Under the pieces are notes generated by a model, which was not told the DNA's origin, did not search any database, and saw only the letters and a list, made by a program, of their open reading frames with translations. Positions 32,532 through 43,151 of a DNA stretch of 64,000 nt are shown here, in pieces. The stretch is from Apium graveolens. Its lineage: Eukaryota > Streptophyta > Magnoliopsida > Apiales > Apiaceae. Position 1 is the stretch's first letter; each line of letters starts with the position of its first letter. The translations under genes were made by a program, and so were the position numbers. The stretch lies in contig NW_027417077.1 in the NCBI RefSeq assembly GCF_009905375.1, forward strand, positions 1 to 64,000, read 5' to 3'.

Positions 32532-34517
32532 CTACCTGCAAAAAGAAGCCAGATGGTTAGAATTTTCACAGTTATAACATTTCTTTCTAGAAGCATTAGG
32601 AACAGGCTTATAATCATTGCTTTTATTCACACCTTCCTTTCCATTCCTATTTTTCCTAGGTGGCTTTACCTTGTTTACATTCTTGACATCTTTCAGCTTA
32701 TGCTTAAGCTTCTTATTTGTCATGAAGCCTATGTTAACTTCAGTTGGCTTATCCTTTTTTGGTTTGTCAGAAGTTAATTTCTCTTTAACTTCTAATTTAT
32801 CAATATCAGACTTTACAGCTACAAACTTAACATGATTTACCTTTGGCTTTTGTTTAACAACTATAGGCTCAATTTCTACAGTTTCCTTATCATTCTTATC
32901 ATCTCCATAACCTAAGCCTTCTTTCCAGTTTCCACTACTTAAAAAATTATGAGTTGTTCTGCCAGAGTTAGTCCAAGTCCTGATAATCTCTCTTTCCTTT
33001 TCTAACTCAGTTTTTAAAGATTCATTCATTTTAAGTACTTCATCCCTAACATAAAAGACATCATCTCTATCTTTCTGAGTTTGATGAAACATGACTAACT
33101 CTTTTTCTAAATAATCATTCCTCTTTTTATAAGCAAGATTTTCAGAAGTTAATCTTTCACATGTTAAAGTTTGATTTCTATAACTATTGAACATGGTTTT
33201 AAGATATCTTCTCAACTCAGTAATATCATCAGTATGAAAGGCATAAGTAGTTTGAGGTACCTTTAACTCAGCAGCATCAGAACTGCTATCAGCATTTGCC
33301 ATCAAGGCATAGTTCACCTTACTTTCAGAATCTGAAGTGTCTGTCCAACTTTTCTTCTTTATGACAAGAGCCTTGCCTTTGTCACTCTTTACTTTCTTGC
33401 AATCAGGAGATATGTGGCCTTTCTCACCACAGTTGTAGCATTTGACATTTGAGTAATCTCCTCTGTCAGACTTTCCTCCTTTGCCTTCAGATTTTCTAAA
33501 ACCCTTCTTATCAGAACTTGCACCTTTCCTGGAAAATTTCTTTCCCTTTCTGTATTTCCTATATGCAATCCTTGTGATTCCTTTCACCATAAGAGCACAC
33601 AGCTTCATCATCTCTTCATCAGCATCCATCTCAGGTAAGCTTTCAGTTTCTGAGTCATCATCACTATCAGAACTTGATGACTCAGTATCAAACTTTATGA
33701 TGAGAGCTTTTCCTTTGCCTTTTCTTGAGGCAGCTGCTTTGGGGGATCCCTCCTCATCCTTTAGAGCAACTGTCCTTGACTTTCTCCCATTCTTCTTGCT
33801 TCTTTGTTCCATCTCAAGTTCATGAGTCTTGAGCATCCCATAAATTTCATCAAGAGTTGTTTTTTCAAGATTATAGTTGTCTCTTATAGTGGTGGCCTTC
33901 AAATCCCAACTCTCAGGAAGAGCTAACAGGAATTTAAGATTTGAATCTTCAAGATCATATTCCTTGTCAACCAGTGACAAATCATTCAAGAGTTTGACAA
34001 ATCTGTCATATAAACCAGTCAATGACTCATCAGGTTTTAAGTCAAAGTGCTCATACTCTTGAGTGAGTATAGTCTTCATGTTCCTATTAATTAAATCAGT
34101 TCCTTGGCATCTTATCTCCAAGGCATCCCATATTTCCTTTGCAGTCTTGCAGTTAATTACCCTGTTTGACATGACATTATCAATTTCACTATGCAGCAAG
34201 TGTCGTACCTTAGCATCCTTAGCAATCGATGAGATATCTTCAGCAGTGTAATCACTCTTCTCCTTTGGTACAGACTTTGCTGGTTCACCTGCAACTACAA
34301 CAGAGAGTTTGGTTGGCTTGTGTGGTCCTTCATTGATTCTGTCAAGGTATTCTAGATCTGTAGCTTCTAGAAACATAGACATCCTCACCTTCCATATGGG
34401 ATATTCAGATGGTTTCAGTATGGGAACTCTAATAGTCTCATATCGATTATGGATTTGAGTCTTTGGAAGTTCTTCAGTTTTGGTGGGCTTGGTTGGAGTT
34501 TGTTCTTCTTCAGACAT
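32532..34517 (-). CDS. SIRE-1 gag (661 residues, open)
   Basis: This is the only long intact ORF of SIRE-1. It starts about 40 bp from the primer-binding site. Residues 20-60 form the DUF4219-like start (RVPILKPSEYPIWKVRMSMF). The UBN2 gag domain follows (about 105-240: TAKEIWDALEIRCQG, YDRFVKLLNDLSLV, FLLALPESWDLKATTI). Then come a basic/Ser-Asp linker, zinc knuckle CYNCGEKGHISPDC, a coiled-coil-like region (LTSENLAYKKRNDYLEKELV), basic Lys-rich stretches, and a second, imperfect knuckle CYNCENSNHLASFC. Gag forms the cytoplasmic virus-like particle in relatives. The unusually long C-terminal half is a Sirevirus trait. The stop lies right after the second knuckle. Confidence 0.92.
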   Translation of the reverse strand: MSEEEQTPTKPTKTEELPKTQIHNRYETIRVPILKPSEYPIWKVRMSMFLEATDLEYLDRINEGPHKPTKLSVVVAGEPAKSVPKEKSDYTAEDISSIAKDAKVRHLLHSEIDNVMSNRVINCKTAKEIWDALEIRCQGTDLINRNMKTILTQEYEHFDLKPDESLTGLYDRFVKLLNDLSLVDKEYDLEDSNLKFLLALPESWDLKATTIRDNYNLEKTTLDEIYGMLKTHELEMEQRSKKNGRKSRTVALKDEEGSPKAAASRKGKGKALIIKFDTESSSSDSDDDSETESLPEMDADEEMMKLCALMVKGITRIAYRKYRKGKKFSRKGASSDKKGFRKSEGKGGKSDRGDYSNVKCYNCGEKGHISPDCKKVKSDKGKALVIKKKSWTDTSDSESKVNYALMANADSSSDAAELKVPQTTYAFHTDDITELRRYLKTMFNSYRNQTLTCERLTSENLAYKKRNDYLEKELVMFHQTQKDRDDVFYVRDEVLKMNESLKTELEKEREIIRTWTNSGRTTHNFLSSGNWKEGLGYGDDKNDKETVEIEPIVVKQKPKVNHVKFVAVKSDIDKLEVKEKLTSDKPKKDKPTEVNIGFMTNKKLKHKLKDVKNVNKVKPPRKNRNGKEGVNKSNDYKPVPNASRKKCYNCENSNHLASFCR

Positions 34518-34558
34518 GATTGTTTTTGGATCTTAAACTGTTTTTGTGTTAACAGATC

Positions 34559-34571
34559 TGCTCTGATACCA
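34559..34571 (-). other. SIRE-1 primer-binding site, CACTA-1 target
   Basis: The reverse complement is TGGTATCAGAGCA. Its first three bases (CCA on the plus strand, 34569-34571) are the target site duplicated by CACTA-1; the other copy is at 61239-61241, two bases from the SIRE-1 5' LTR. Confidence 0.93.
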
Positions 34572-34600
34572 CACTACGCCATAGATGGGCAAATAAGACA
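34572..34600 (+). repeat. CACTA-1 left terminal inverted repeat
   Basis: It pairs with 61210-61238 over 29 bp with one mismatch at position 20. Confidence 0.93.
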
Positions 34601-35760
34601 TTTTTCTAATGTAATGCCTGTTTTGCGTTACATTAGACAGACTTTTTTGACCTATTGTAACACTAACGAAATAGCGTTACTTTACATGTAAAGTTACTGT
34701 TACGTTAGAGGGCTTGTGTTGCAGTAGAAAGCTAATGTTACAATAGTGCTGACATGACGTAACGCTTTGCTTTATCATTATAATAATATTTATTTAATTT
34801 ATTATTTTTTTGGGCCCCACAGTGTACACGTCAACAAAAGTGGGTCCCACATGTGGGCCACACTAAAACTTGTTCCAGAAAGTGGGTCCCACACTAACAG
34901 GTGGACCCCCCATGTGGGCCCACACTGCCACGTGGCACTACCACGTCAGCAAAGCGTTACGTTAACTTTTCTGTTACAACGCTACTGTTACATTTGCTCA
35001 ACCCTGCCACGTGTGCACCGCCACGTCATCAAATAATTAATTATTTAATAAATAATTAATTAAAAAATTAAATAAATAATAATTAAATAAATAAATAATG
35101 GAGAAGTGGGCCCCACATTTGGGATCCCCTTGTGGGCCCCACATGTTGGCCCCATATTAAACAACTATTTAATTATTTAATAAATAATTATTTAAAGAAG
35201 TGGGCTCCACTTGTGGGCCCCACATTTAGGCCCCACATTATCCAATTATTTAATTATTTAATAAATAATTATTTAAATAATTAAATAAATAATAATTAAA
35301 TAAATAAATAATGGAGAAGTGGGCCCCACATGTGGGCTCCCCTTGTGGGCCCCACATGTGGGCTCCCCTTGTGGTCCCCACATGTGGGCTCCCCTTGTGG
35401 GCCCCGCATGTGGGCTCCACTTGTGGGCCCCACATGTGGGCCCCATATTAAACAATTATTTAATTATTTAATAAATAAATATTTAAATAATTAAATAAAT
35501 AATAATTAAATGAATAAATAATAAAGAAGTGGACTCCACTTGTGGGCCACACATGTAGGCCCCACATTATCCAATTATTTAATTATTTAATAAATAATTA
35601 TTTAAATAAATAAATAAATAAATAATGGAAAAGTAAGCCCACATGTGGGCTCCACTTGTGGGCCTCACATGTGGGCTCCACTTGTGGGTCCCACATGTGA
35701 GCCCCACATTATCCATTTATTTAATTATTTAATAAATAATTAAATAAATAAATAAATAAA
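34600..35760. repeat. CACTA-1 left subterminal arrays
   Basis: Up to 34990 there are many GTTAC/GTAAC words (for example GCGTTAC, ACTGTTACG), then GCCACGTCA/CCACGTGG words. From 34850 to 35710, GTGGGCCCCACATGTGGGCT-type units alternate with blocks of AATTATTTAATTATTTAATA-type sequence, about five rounds. Subterminal repeats are where TnpA-type proteins bind in known CACTA elements. The GTGGGCCC word also equals the consensus of plant TCP factor sites, and ACGTGGC that of bZIP sites. Confidence 0.85.
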
Positions 35761-36858
35761 TAATCAAAAAATATAATGCCCGGATCGTGGTCGGATCGTA
35801 ATAGGGTTCATATGTCAGGATATGATTCATTTAACAGTTCGACCCACATATCCGTCGTTCGATTTTTTTAATCGGTTTTCTCGACGATCCAACCGTACGG
35901 ATGTTATTAAACTGCCTTCCTAACATTGGGAAAAAATAATCAAAAAATATAATGCCCGGATCGTGGTCGGATCGTAATAGGGTTCATATGTCAGGATATG
36001 ATTCATTTAACGGTTCGACCCACATATCCGTCGTTCGATTTTTTTAATCGGTTTTCTCGACGATCCAACCGTACGGATGTTATTAAACTGCCTTCCTAAC
36101 ATTGGGAAAAAATAATCAAAAAGTATAATGCCCGGATCATGGTCGGATCGTAATAGGGTTCATATGTCAGGATAGGATTCATTTAACGGTTCGACCCACA
36201 TATCCGTCGTTCGATTTTTTTAATCGGTTTTCTCGACGATCCAACCGTACGGATGTTATTAAACTGCCTTCCTAACATTGGGAAAAAATAATCAAAAAAT
36301 ATAATGCCCGGATCATGGTCGGATCATAATAGGATTCATATGTCAGGATATGATTCATTTAACGGTTCGACCCACATATCCGTCGTTTAATTTTTTTAAT
36401 CAGTTTTCTCGATGATCCAACCGTACGGATGTTATTAAACCGCCTTCCTAACATTGGGAAAAAATAATTAAAAAATATAATGCCCGGATCATGGTCGGAT
36501 CGTAATAGGGTTCATATGTCAGGATAAGATTCATTTAACGGTGCGACCCACATATCCGTCGTTGGATTTTTTTAATCGGTTTTCTCGACGATCCAACCGT
36601 ACGGATGTTATTAAACCGCCTTCCTAACATTGGGAAAAAATAATCAAAAAATATAATGCCCGGATCATGGTCGGATCGTAATAGGGTTCATATGTTAGGA
36701 TAGGATTCATTTAACGGTTCGACCCACATATCCATCGTTCGATTTTTTTAATCGGTTTTCTCGACGATCCAACGGTACGGATATTATTAAACCGCCTTCC
36801 TAACATTGGGAAAAAATAATCAAAAAATATAATACCCGGATCATGGTCGGATCGGGAC
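35761..36858 (+). repeat. 176-bp tandem array, six full copies plus a partial
   Basis: Units begin (TAAT...) at 35761, 35937, 36113, 36289, 36465 and 36641, exact 176-bp spacing, with a partial seventh at 36817. Each contains GCCCGGATC-TGGTCGGATCG, GTTCGACCCACATATCCGTC and TCTCGACGATCCAACCGTAC. Copies differ at only a few positions each. The array ends about 100 bp before the leader of the transposase gene, so it is a candidate upstream regulatory array. Confidence 0.93.
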
Positions 36859-37362
36859 ATTAAAATATCGTTTTTTCTAAAATTTACGAAAAAATGAAAA
36901 AAATGAAAAAATGAAATAAAATGGAAATCATACAAAAGGTGCAGTGAAAATATGGGCGGCGAAATTTCCCCCCAAAAACTTCACTCTCTCTCTCAGACTC
37001 TCTCAAAGAAACATCACTCTCTCTCGACCTCGCTCACTCACCTCAGCCTCCCACCTCGCTCACTCACTCACCTCTCACCAACACTCCCTAACTCTCACCC
37101 ATCTCACTCTCCCTAACTCTCACCCATCTCACTCTCCCTAACTCTCACCTCACCTCAGCCGCACTCTCACCTCAGCCTCACCTCAGCCGCTCTCATTTCG
37201 TTGGATTCAGCAGCAATTAGGTGGTTCTCAGAAACATTTCGGTGGTTCGGGTTCTCTGCAACGGAGTTATGGCGTGCAATTAGGGTTTCGAAATTTTAGG
37301 GTTTCGGTTGGAGCTAGCAATTAGGGTTCAGAGCTGCTTTGTGGTTTCGATTTTGGACCAAG
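36859..37362 (+). promoter_or_regulatory. Core promoter and 5' leader of the TNP2-type gene
   Basis: An A-rich stretch gives way to GGGCGGCGAAATTTCCCC (36953-) and a pyrimidine-rich leader full of CTCTC and CTCAC words. A minisatellite of CCCTAACTCTCACCCATCTC units lies at 37085-37148. The leader ends at a probable splice donor (AG/GTAACC at 37363). The exact start of transcription is not visible. Confidence 0.55.
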
Positions 37363-37536
37363 GTAACCTCTAATTGAACTTTATTTTTGATTTTATGTAT
37401 TTATCCCTGCTTATTTAATATGTTTAATATGTGTCTGTGTTTAATATGTGTAATATGTGTAATACGTTTAGAGTTTGTGTTTAATATGAATGTAATATGT
37501 GTTTGTGGTCATCTCCCCCCTCTCTCTGTCTCTCTG

Positions 37537-37583
<47 letters not shown>

Positions 37584-38093
37584 GAGTTTTATTGTTTTAG
37601 ATTCTTGTAATTATGGTTATTGCATTTCTTGATGTGATTACGTGCCGAGATGAATTGATGAAATTATGTTGCTTATTCGCTGTTTTTTGTTATTTAATGT
37701 CCAAATGCAAGGCTTAACTCTGTTTGCCATTATGTTACTATGTCTTGTTTTTATCATCTCTTAGCAGTACTGGGCCTTCCTTAGTTCCTTGTACAATTAA
37801 ATAAATATATATTATTCGAATACTTAAGACATTAATCTAATCTCAAACTGATTTTATGTGCTATACAAGTCTTTGACTATTGATCTTTTACATTCTAACA
37901 TTTATTCCCTGTGTGCTATTCAAAAGTTACAGTTGTAAATTGAAGTAAAAAATTTAATAAAAATCAAAGCATGGATAAAAATGGGGAATGAGATGTAGGA
38001 AATTATTAGTTTATCTAGTATCACTGCAGTATAGTGCACAGAGAGGATTACACGGGCTTTTTTAGGTAGACTTATATTCTTTTAACTTCGCAG
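37363..38093 (+). other. Probable 5'-UTR intron of the TNP2-type gene
   Basis: Donor GTAACC at 37363 and acceptor TTCGCAG ending at 38093 flank a T-rich intron with a CT microsatellite at 37517-37583. The next exon holds the start codon at 38115. Confidence 0.6.
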
Positions 38094-38114
38094 GCTATAT
38101 TATACAGTGTACTT

Positions 38115-41100
38115 ATGGAAGATGATTATAGTAGCTGGATAGGATTTCCAAAATCTAGTAAAGAATATGTACGAGGGATAAAGGCATTTATGGAAAATTC
38201 ATTTCCAATTCATGCTAAAGGAGAAGAAATGAAGTGCCCCTGCAAAGTATGTGTCAACCGTTATTGGCACACTCAAACAGTTATCTATGATCATCTCATA
38301 TGTAGTGGCCCTTCTCCACTACATATGAAATAGATTTGCGAGGTATCACATACCAAAGTAGACGGTAGTACTGACTTCATGGATTCGGGGACGGGGATGG
38401 ATTTCAAAGATAATTTAGGTGAAATGTTCAATTGTACGGGTAAAAAGTTTCGAGATTTAGAAAATGACTATGAAAGTCTAACAAATGCAGAGGCTAGAAA
38501 GTTTTATGGCCATGTTAGGGAGGGTAAACAACCACTATACCCCGGATCCACTAAATTCTCTCGATTAAGTTTCCTGATCAAACTTTATCATTTAAAGTGT
38601 GCTCATGGAATTTCCGAGTCTGCCTTTGGGGAATTGCTGGAGTTAATAAGAGACGCCTTTCCTGATGCCCAAATACCTTTGTCTTTGAATGTTGCAAAAA
38701 ATATGATCAAGGATTTAGGCTTACATTATGAAACAATACATGCATGCCGAAATAATTGCATGTTGTACTGGGGAGAAAATAAAGACAAAGAAAAATGCGA
38801 CAATTGTGGTGTTTCTAGGTGGGTGTTACCGGAAAAAAAAGGCAATGATGCTAGTGATCCGGGGCAGGTTATACACAAAGTGCCAGCTAATGTGATGAGG
38901 TACTTCCCTCTAAAGCCGAGATTGCAGAGGCTATACATGTGCAAGGAATATTCGAAACTAATGAAATGGCACGATATGGGACATCAACAGGATGGAAAAG
39001 TAAGACATCCGGCTGATACAGAGGCTTGGAAGACGATAGATGCTGACTATCCTGATTTTTCATTAGAAAATCGGAATGTTAGTTTAGGAGTAGCCTCAGA
39101 TGGATTCAACCCCTATCGTTCAATGAACCTAAGTCACAGTACCTGGCCAATTGTATTGGTCAATTACAACCTCCCACCTTGGCTATGCATGAAACAAGAA
39201 AATCTAATTCTTTCGACACTAATATCTGGTCCAGATTCACCAAAGAATAGTATTGATGTGTTCATGCAACCTTTAATTGCCGAGTTAAAAGAATTATGGG
39301 AGGTCGGCGTTAATACTTATGATGCCTTGGCTGATGAAGATTTTAATTTACGTGCTAGAGTGCTATGGACTATTAGCGATTTCCCGGGATATGCTATGTT
39401 GTCCGACTGGAGCACAAAAGGCAAACTAGGGTGTCCTGTCTGCCATTATGAAACTTCATCACTTTATTTGAAGCATAGCAAGAAAATGTGCTATATGAAC
39501 CACCGAAAGTTTCTTCCTTCTGCACACAAGTGGAGAATGGATACTAAAAGGTTTAATGGCGCAATTGAAATGGGGCAGTGTCCTTCAGTTTTAACGGGAA
39601 CTGACATTGAGGAGTTGTTGTCTGGGTATGTAAACCAATTCGGCCTGCAGAACAAAAAGGCAAAGAGTAAAACTGAGGGCCCTTTTAAAAAGAAGTCAAT
39701 TTTTTTTGATTTACCTTATTGGAAGCATAATCCACTTCGACATAACCTTGACGCCATGCACATAGAAAAAAATGTTTGCGATAACATATTGGGCACTTTA
39801 CTCAATATAAGTGGCAAGACAAAAGATCATGTTGCCGCTCGTAAAGATTTACAAGAAATGGGAATTAGAAAACCCCTCCATCCTGTTCTATCAGAAGATG
39901 GAGCACACCATGAAATACGAGCAGCAATCTTTGACTTGTCGAACAAAGAGAAGGAGATCTTTTGTTCAGTGTTGGAAAACACTAAACTGTCGTACGGTTG
40001 TGCCTCCAACATAGGGTGATATGTGCACACAAAGGAGAGGAAAGTAGTGGGGTATAAGAGCCATAATGTTCATTTCATACTGTACTACTTGTTGCAGTTT
40101 GCCATCAAAAAAACTACAAAGGCTGAGGTTGCTGTACCTTTGATGAAATTGAGTGCCTGCCTTAGAGCTCTATGGAGCAAGGTTATCGATTTGGAGGAGC
40201 TTGAGAAGTTGGAAACTGAAATCGTCGAGGTACTTTGCCAATTTGAGATGATTTTTCCATCAGCTTTCTTCGACATAATGGTGCACTTGCTTGTTCATCT
40301 AACTAGAGAAGTTAGACTTGGGGGACCTCAGCACCTTCGAAACATGTTCCTACTAGAGCGTTATCTTGCAAAATTGAAATCATACGTTCGTAATAGAAGT
40401 AAGCCGGAAGGTTCTATTGTAGAAGGTTACATAGCTGAAGAATGTGTAACATTTTGTTCAAGATTTTTGGCTGCTGATGAAACAACAAAAAACAACATGT
40501 GCTCAACAGTTTTCGAAAGAGGGCCAACACAAGCTGAATATCATATCGGAATGAGAAGGAATAAAGATGGAACTATTATTCATTTGGAAGATGTTGATTG
40601 GAAGGCAAGTCATCGCTAGGTTTTGTTCAATACTGGTAACAAAGAAGTAGAGAGGCTCCTCGAGTAAGTTTTATAAGCTCTAACGTAAATAATTTTAATT
40701 CATAATTCAAGAACTTTTTCTTTTCTGCACTGTTTTAACTTAGTATAATTTTAGGGAACATCAAGCCTTGGTGGACAGCCACGAAAATACGAACAGATAC
40801 AAGAGGGCACGAAGACACACGACAGAATTCTGGGACTGGTTACGAGAAGAGGTTGGGAAAATGGTGGAGGTTTTATCTGACTTGGGGGTGTTTGCGTTGG
40901 AGCCTAATCGAACAGCTAGAAGGTTTACTGGTTATGTTGTTAATGGCTATCGATTCCACACAAGTGATAGAGATTCTCGATGCACAACACAAAACAGTGG
41001 TGTATATTTGACTGCACAAACAACTAGTTTCTCTAGTTCTAGAGACGAGAACCCTATAGTTGGGGATGTCAGCTACTACAGATCGATAGAAGTTATCATA

Positions 41101-41472
41101 GAACTTGATTACTGGGGATTATTTACAGTTGTCCTATTTAAGTGTCGTTGGTACCAACAACAAAAAGATCCACACGGTCACATTCGAGTAAATTTCAATA
41201 GGTTATGCCATAAATCTGATCCTCATGTCCTGGCCAAACAAGTGCAACAAGTTTTTTATGTGGAAGACCCAATCGAAAAGAATGTACATTACGTAATTAA
41301 GAAACTACCGAGGGAGTGGTGTGATAATGGAAACGTGGATGCACATAAAGATGTCAACGATACTGATCTCCGTGAGACTGAATTTGTTTGTGGACTTCAA
41401 ACTCATGTTGATGAAATGAGTTGGTGCAGAGATGATATCCCTACAACAAGAGTTCCCATTCCCGATAAATGA
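38115..41472 (+). pseudogene. tnp2-like: TNP2-type CACTA transposase with three in-frame stops
   Basis: The transposase cuts and joins the element ends. The first part (38115-38333) is the transposase-associated zinc-binding domain (CPCKVCVNRYWH), ending in TAG where relatives have Trp. 38379-40019 is the TNP2 catalytic domain with VASDGFNPYRSMN, LSDWSTKGKLGCPVCH and HNLDAMHIEKNVCDN. A TGA at 40017-40019 is followed by a DUF4218-type region to 40619 (FPSAFFDIMVHLLVHLTREV). After another TAG, exon one ends at 40663; an intron 40664-40754 leads to a DUF4216-type C-terminus (LDYWGLFTVVLFKCRWY). All pieces share one frame across the stops. The start follows the 5'-UTR intron. It needs read-through or repair to work. 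Confidence 0.93.
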
Positions 41473-42063
41473 AGCAACCAAATTGCTAAACATTTATAAG
41501 TTTAAAATTAATCACAGCAGTGAACTTTATTTTGTATTTTCTCTGTGTTTGGACTATTTAGATGTAATTGAATATCTTAATTTATTTCTTCCATGAATTC
41601 TTCAATGAAATCCATCTTTGTAGTTTAAATTTTTTGTCGTCGTTGTCTGATTTGTAGTTTATATTTATTGTCTTGGTAAGTTCAGCATGCCCTTGTTATA
41701 TTTCGTAGTGTTGGGATTAAATCTCCTTACTGTAATTTAGTTGATTCAGTAGATGCATATGATAACTATTTTTTCTTATTTTTATAATTTTGTATGTTAG
41801 CTGCAAATATCCTACACGTGTAATAAAAACAAATATAGGATATGAAGTAGATGTTTAATAACTTTTTGTGATCGAAATTGTGTTTGTTGCATTTGTGTCG
41901 AGTGCCAATTCATGAATATTTTGTTGTTTATTATTTGATCTAATATGTGTTTACCAATTAGTTCGAGATATGTGTTTATGGCATACTAGGATTTGGAAAA
42001 GATACATTTGAAATATTTTTGTTTAATGGTCAGCCATTGACATCTCTTTGAACTCTGTGGAGG
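41473..42063 (+). other. Spacer between the two CACTA-1 genes
   Basis: AT-rich, with no ORF. It presumably holds the 3' end of the transposase transcript and the 5' region of the TnpA-like gene. Confidence 0.5.
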
Positions 42064-43151
42064 ATGGCAGAAAAACACGTTAATATTGGATTATACCACG
42101 GTGGGGAGTTTCAGAGGACAAGTTACTCTGGTGGAGATTGCTTGACTATTTATAATGTAGATGCTGATATGTGGGCTTATAATGATCTGATGGAGGAGGT
42201 GAAGGATCTCCTCAAACTCAATGAAATCGGAGGAGTCTATGCAAAAGAAGGAAAAGATGGTGGTTGGAAGCTGCTGAGGACATTATTCAAGAGATAGAAA
42301 AGTGCAACGATGGCGAAGAGGTCAAGCTTTATGTAGACAAAGTTGTTGACCCTGCAATTGAGCCGTTGTGTGAGATGCAGCCACACGTGATTGTCAGGCC
42401 GAGGAAAAGCCTGTTTGAAGGTATGCCTATTGCTGATAAATAATTAGGTCCCCGTTAAGTACACATCTCTATCTATTTCTGTATCTCTTTATATATGCAT
42501 AATGGGACTTGGATGTCCATATTAGTTGAAGATAATTCTTTGACTTGGATTTTTTTCTTGCATAAATACAGTTTTACCGAAGAAAATACAAAAACGGAAA
42601 TATATTACCACACATGAACTCCAGCAGAAGCAGAACCCAAGGAAGATTGTTAAGAAGACACCTGAGCCTAGTCGGCGGTATGCGTTACGATCATCGCCAG
42701 CTCTGTTGCCTACTCAGCAAGATGCAACTGCTGGGCAAGGAAACGATAAAGGGTCTGCTAGAAGGAAACTGCAGTTACAAAATGATATTATTCTGGATAA
42801 AGAGGTATTTTTTTAGTTTTCCTTCTTAAAAACATAAGTTATAATGATTATTGTTGTGTTATGTCAATTTAATCACTGACCTTGTCTTCATAAATTATTG
42901 TAGTTGCCCCCACCACCACTGACCGAAATCAAAAGAAAAAGACCTCGTACTTTGCAAAATAATGAGAAAATGAAAGATCAACTACAAGGTGATGCACGCC
43001 AAGTAAGATGTCCCCTTGAACTTGCTATACCTGACATCGAGGTATCCTTGTCAATGTTCCTCTTTTTTTTCTTCTAACCTGGACTGTAACACTTGTAATA
43101 TTCACTTAAACACTCCTTCCAAATTTTTAGAAAGAAAGTACAATGCATAGT

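Noticed and set aside
35250..35455. Minus-strand ORFs rich in Gly/His/Pro in the GTGGGCCC array
   Set aside because: They arise from the tandem repeat composition, not from a gene.
35761..36858. Regular repeats as a possible CRISPR array or satellite centromere
   Set aside because: Units are contiguous without unique spacers, in a plant transposon, and only six copies are present; they sit upstream of a transposase gene.
42614..42829. 71-residue ORF beginning MNSSRSRTQ
   Set aside because: Out of frame with exon 2 of the TnpA-like gene, whose frame and splice sites explain the region better.
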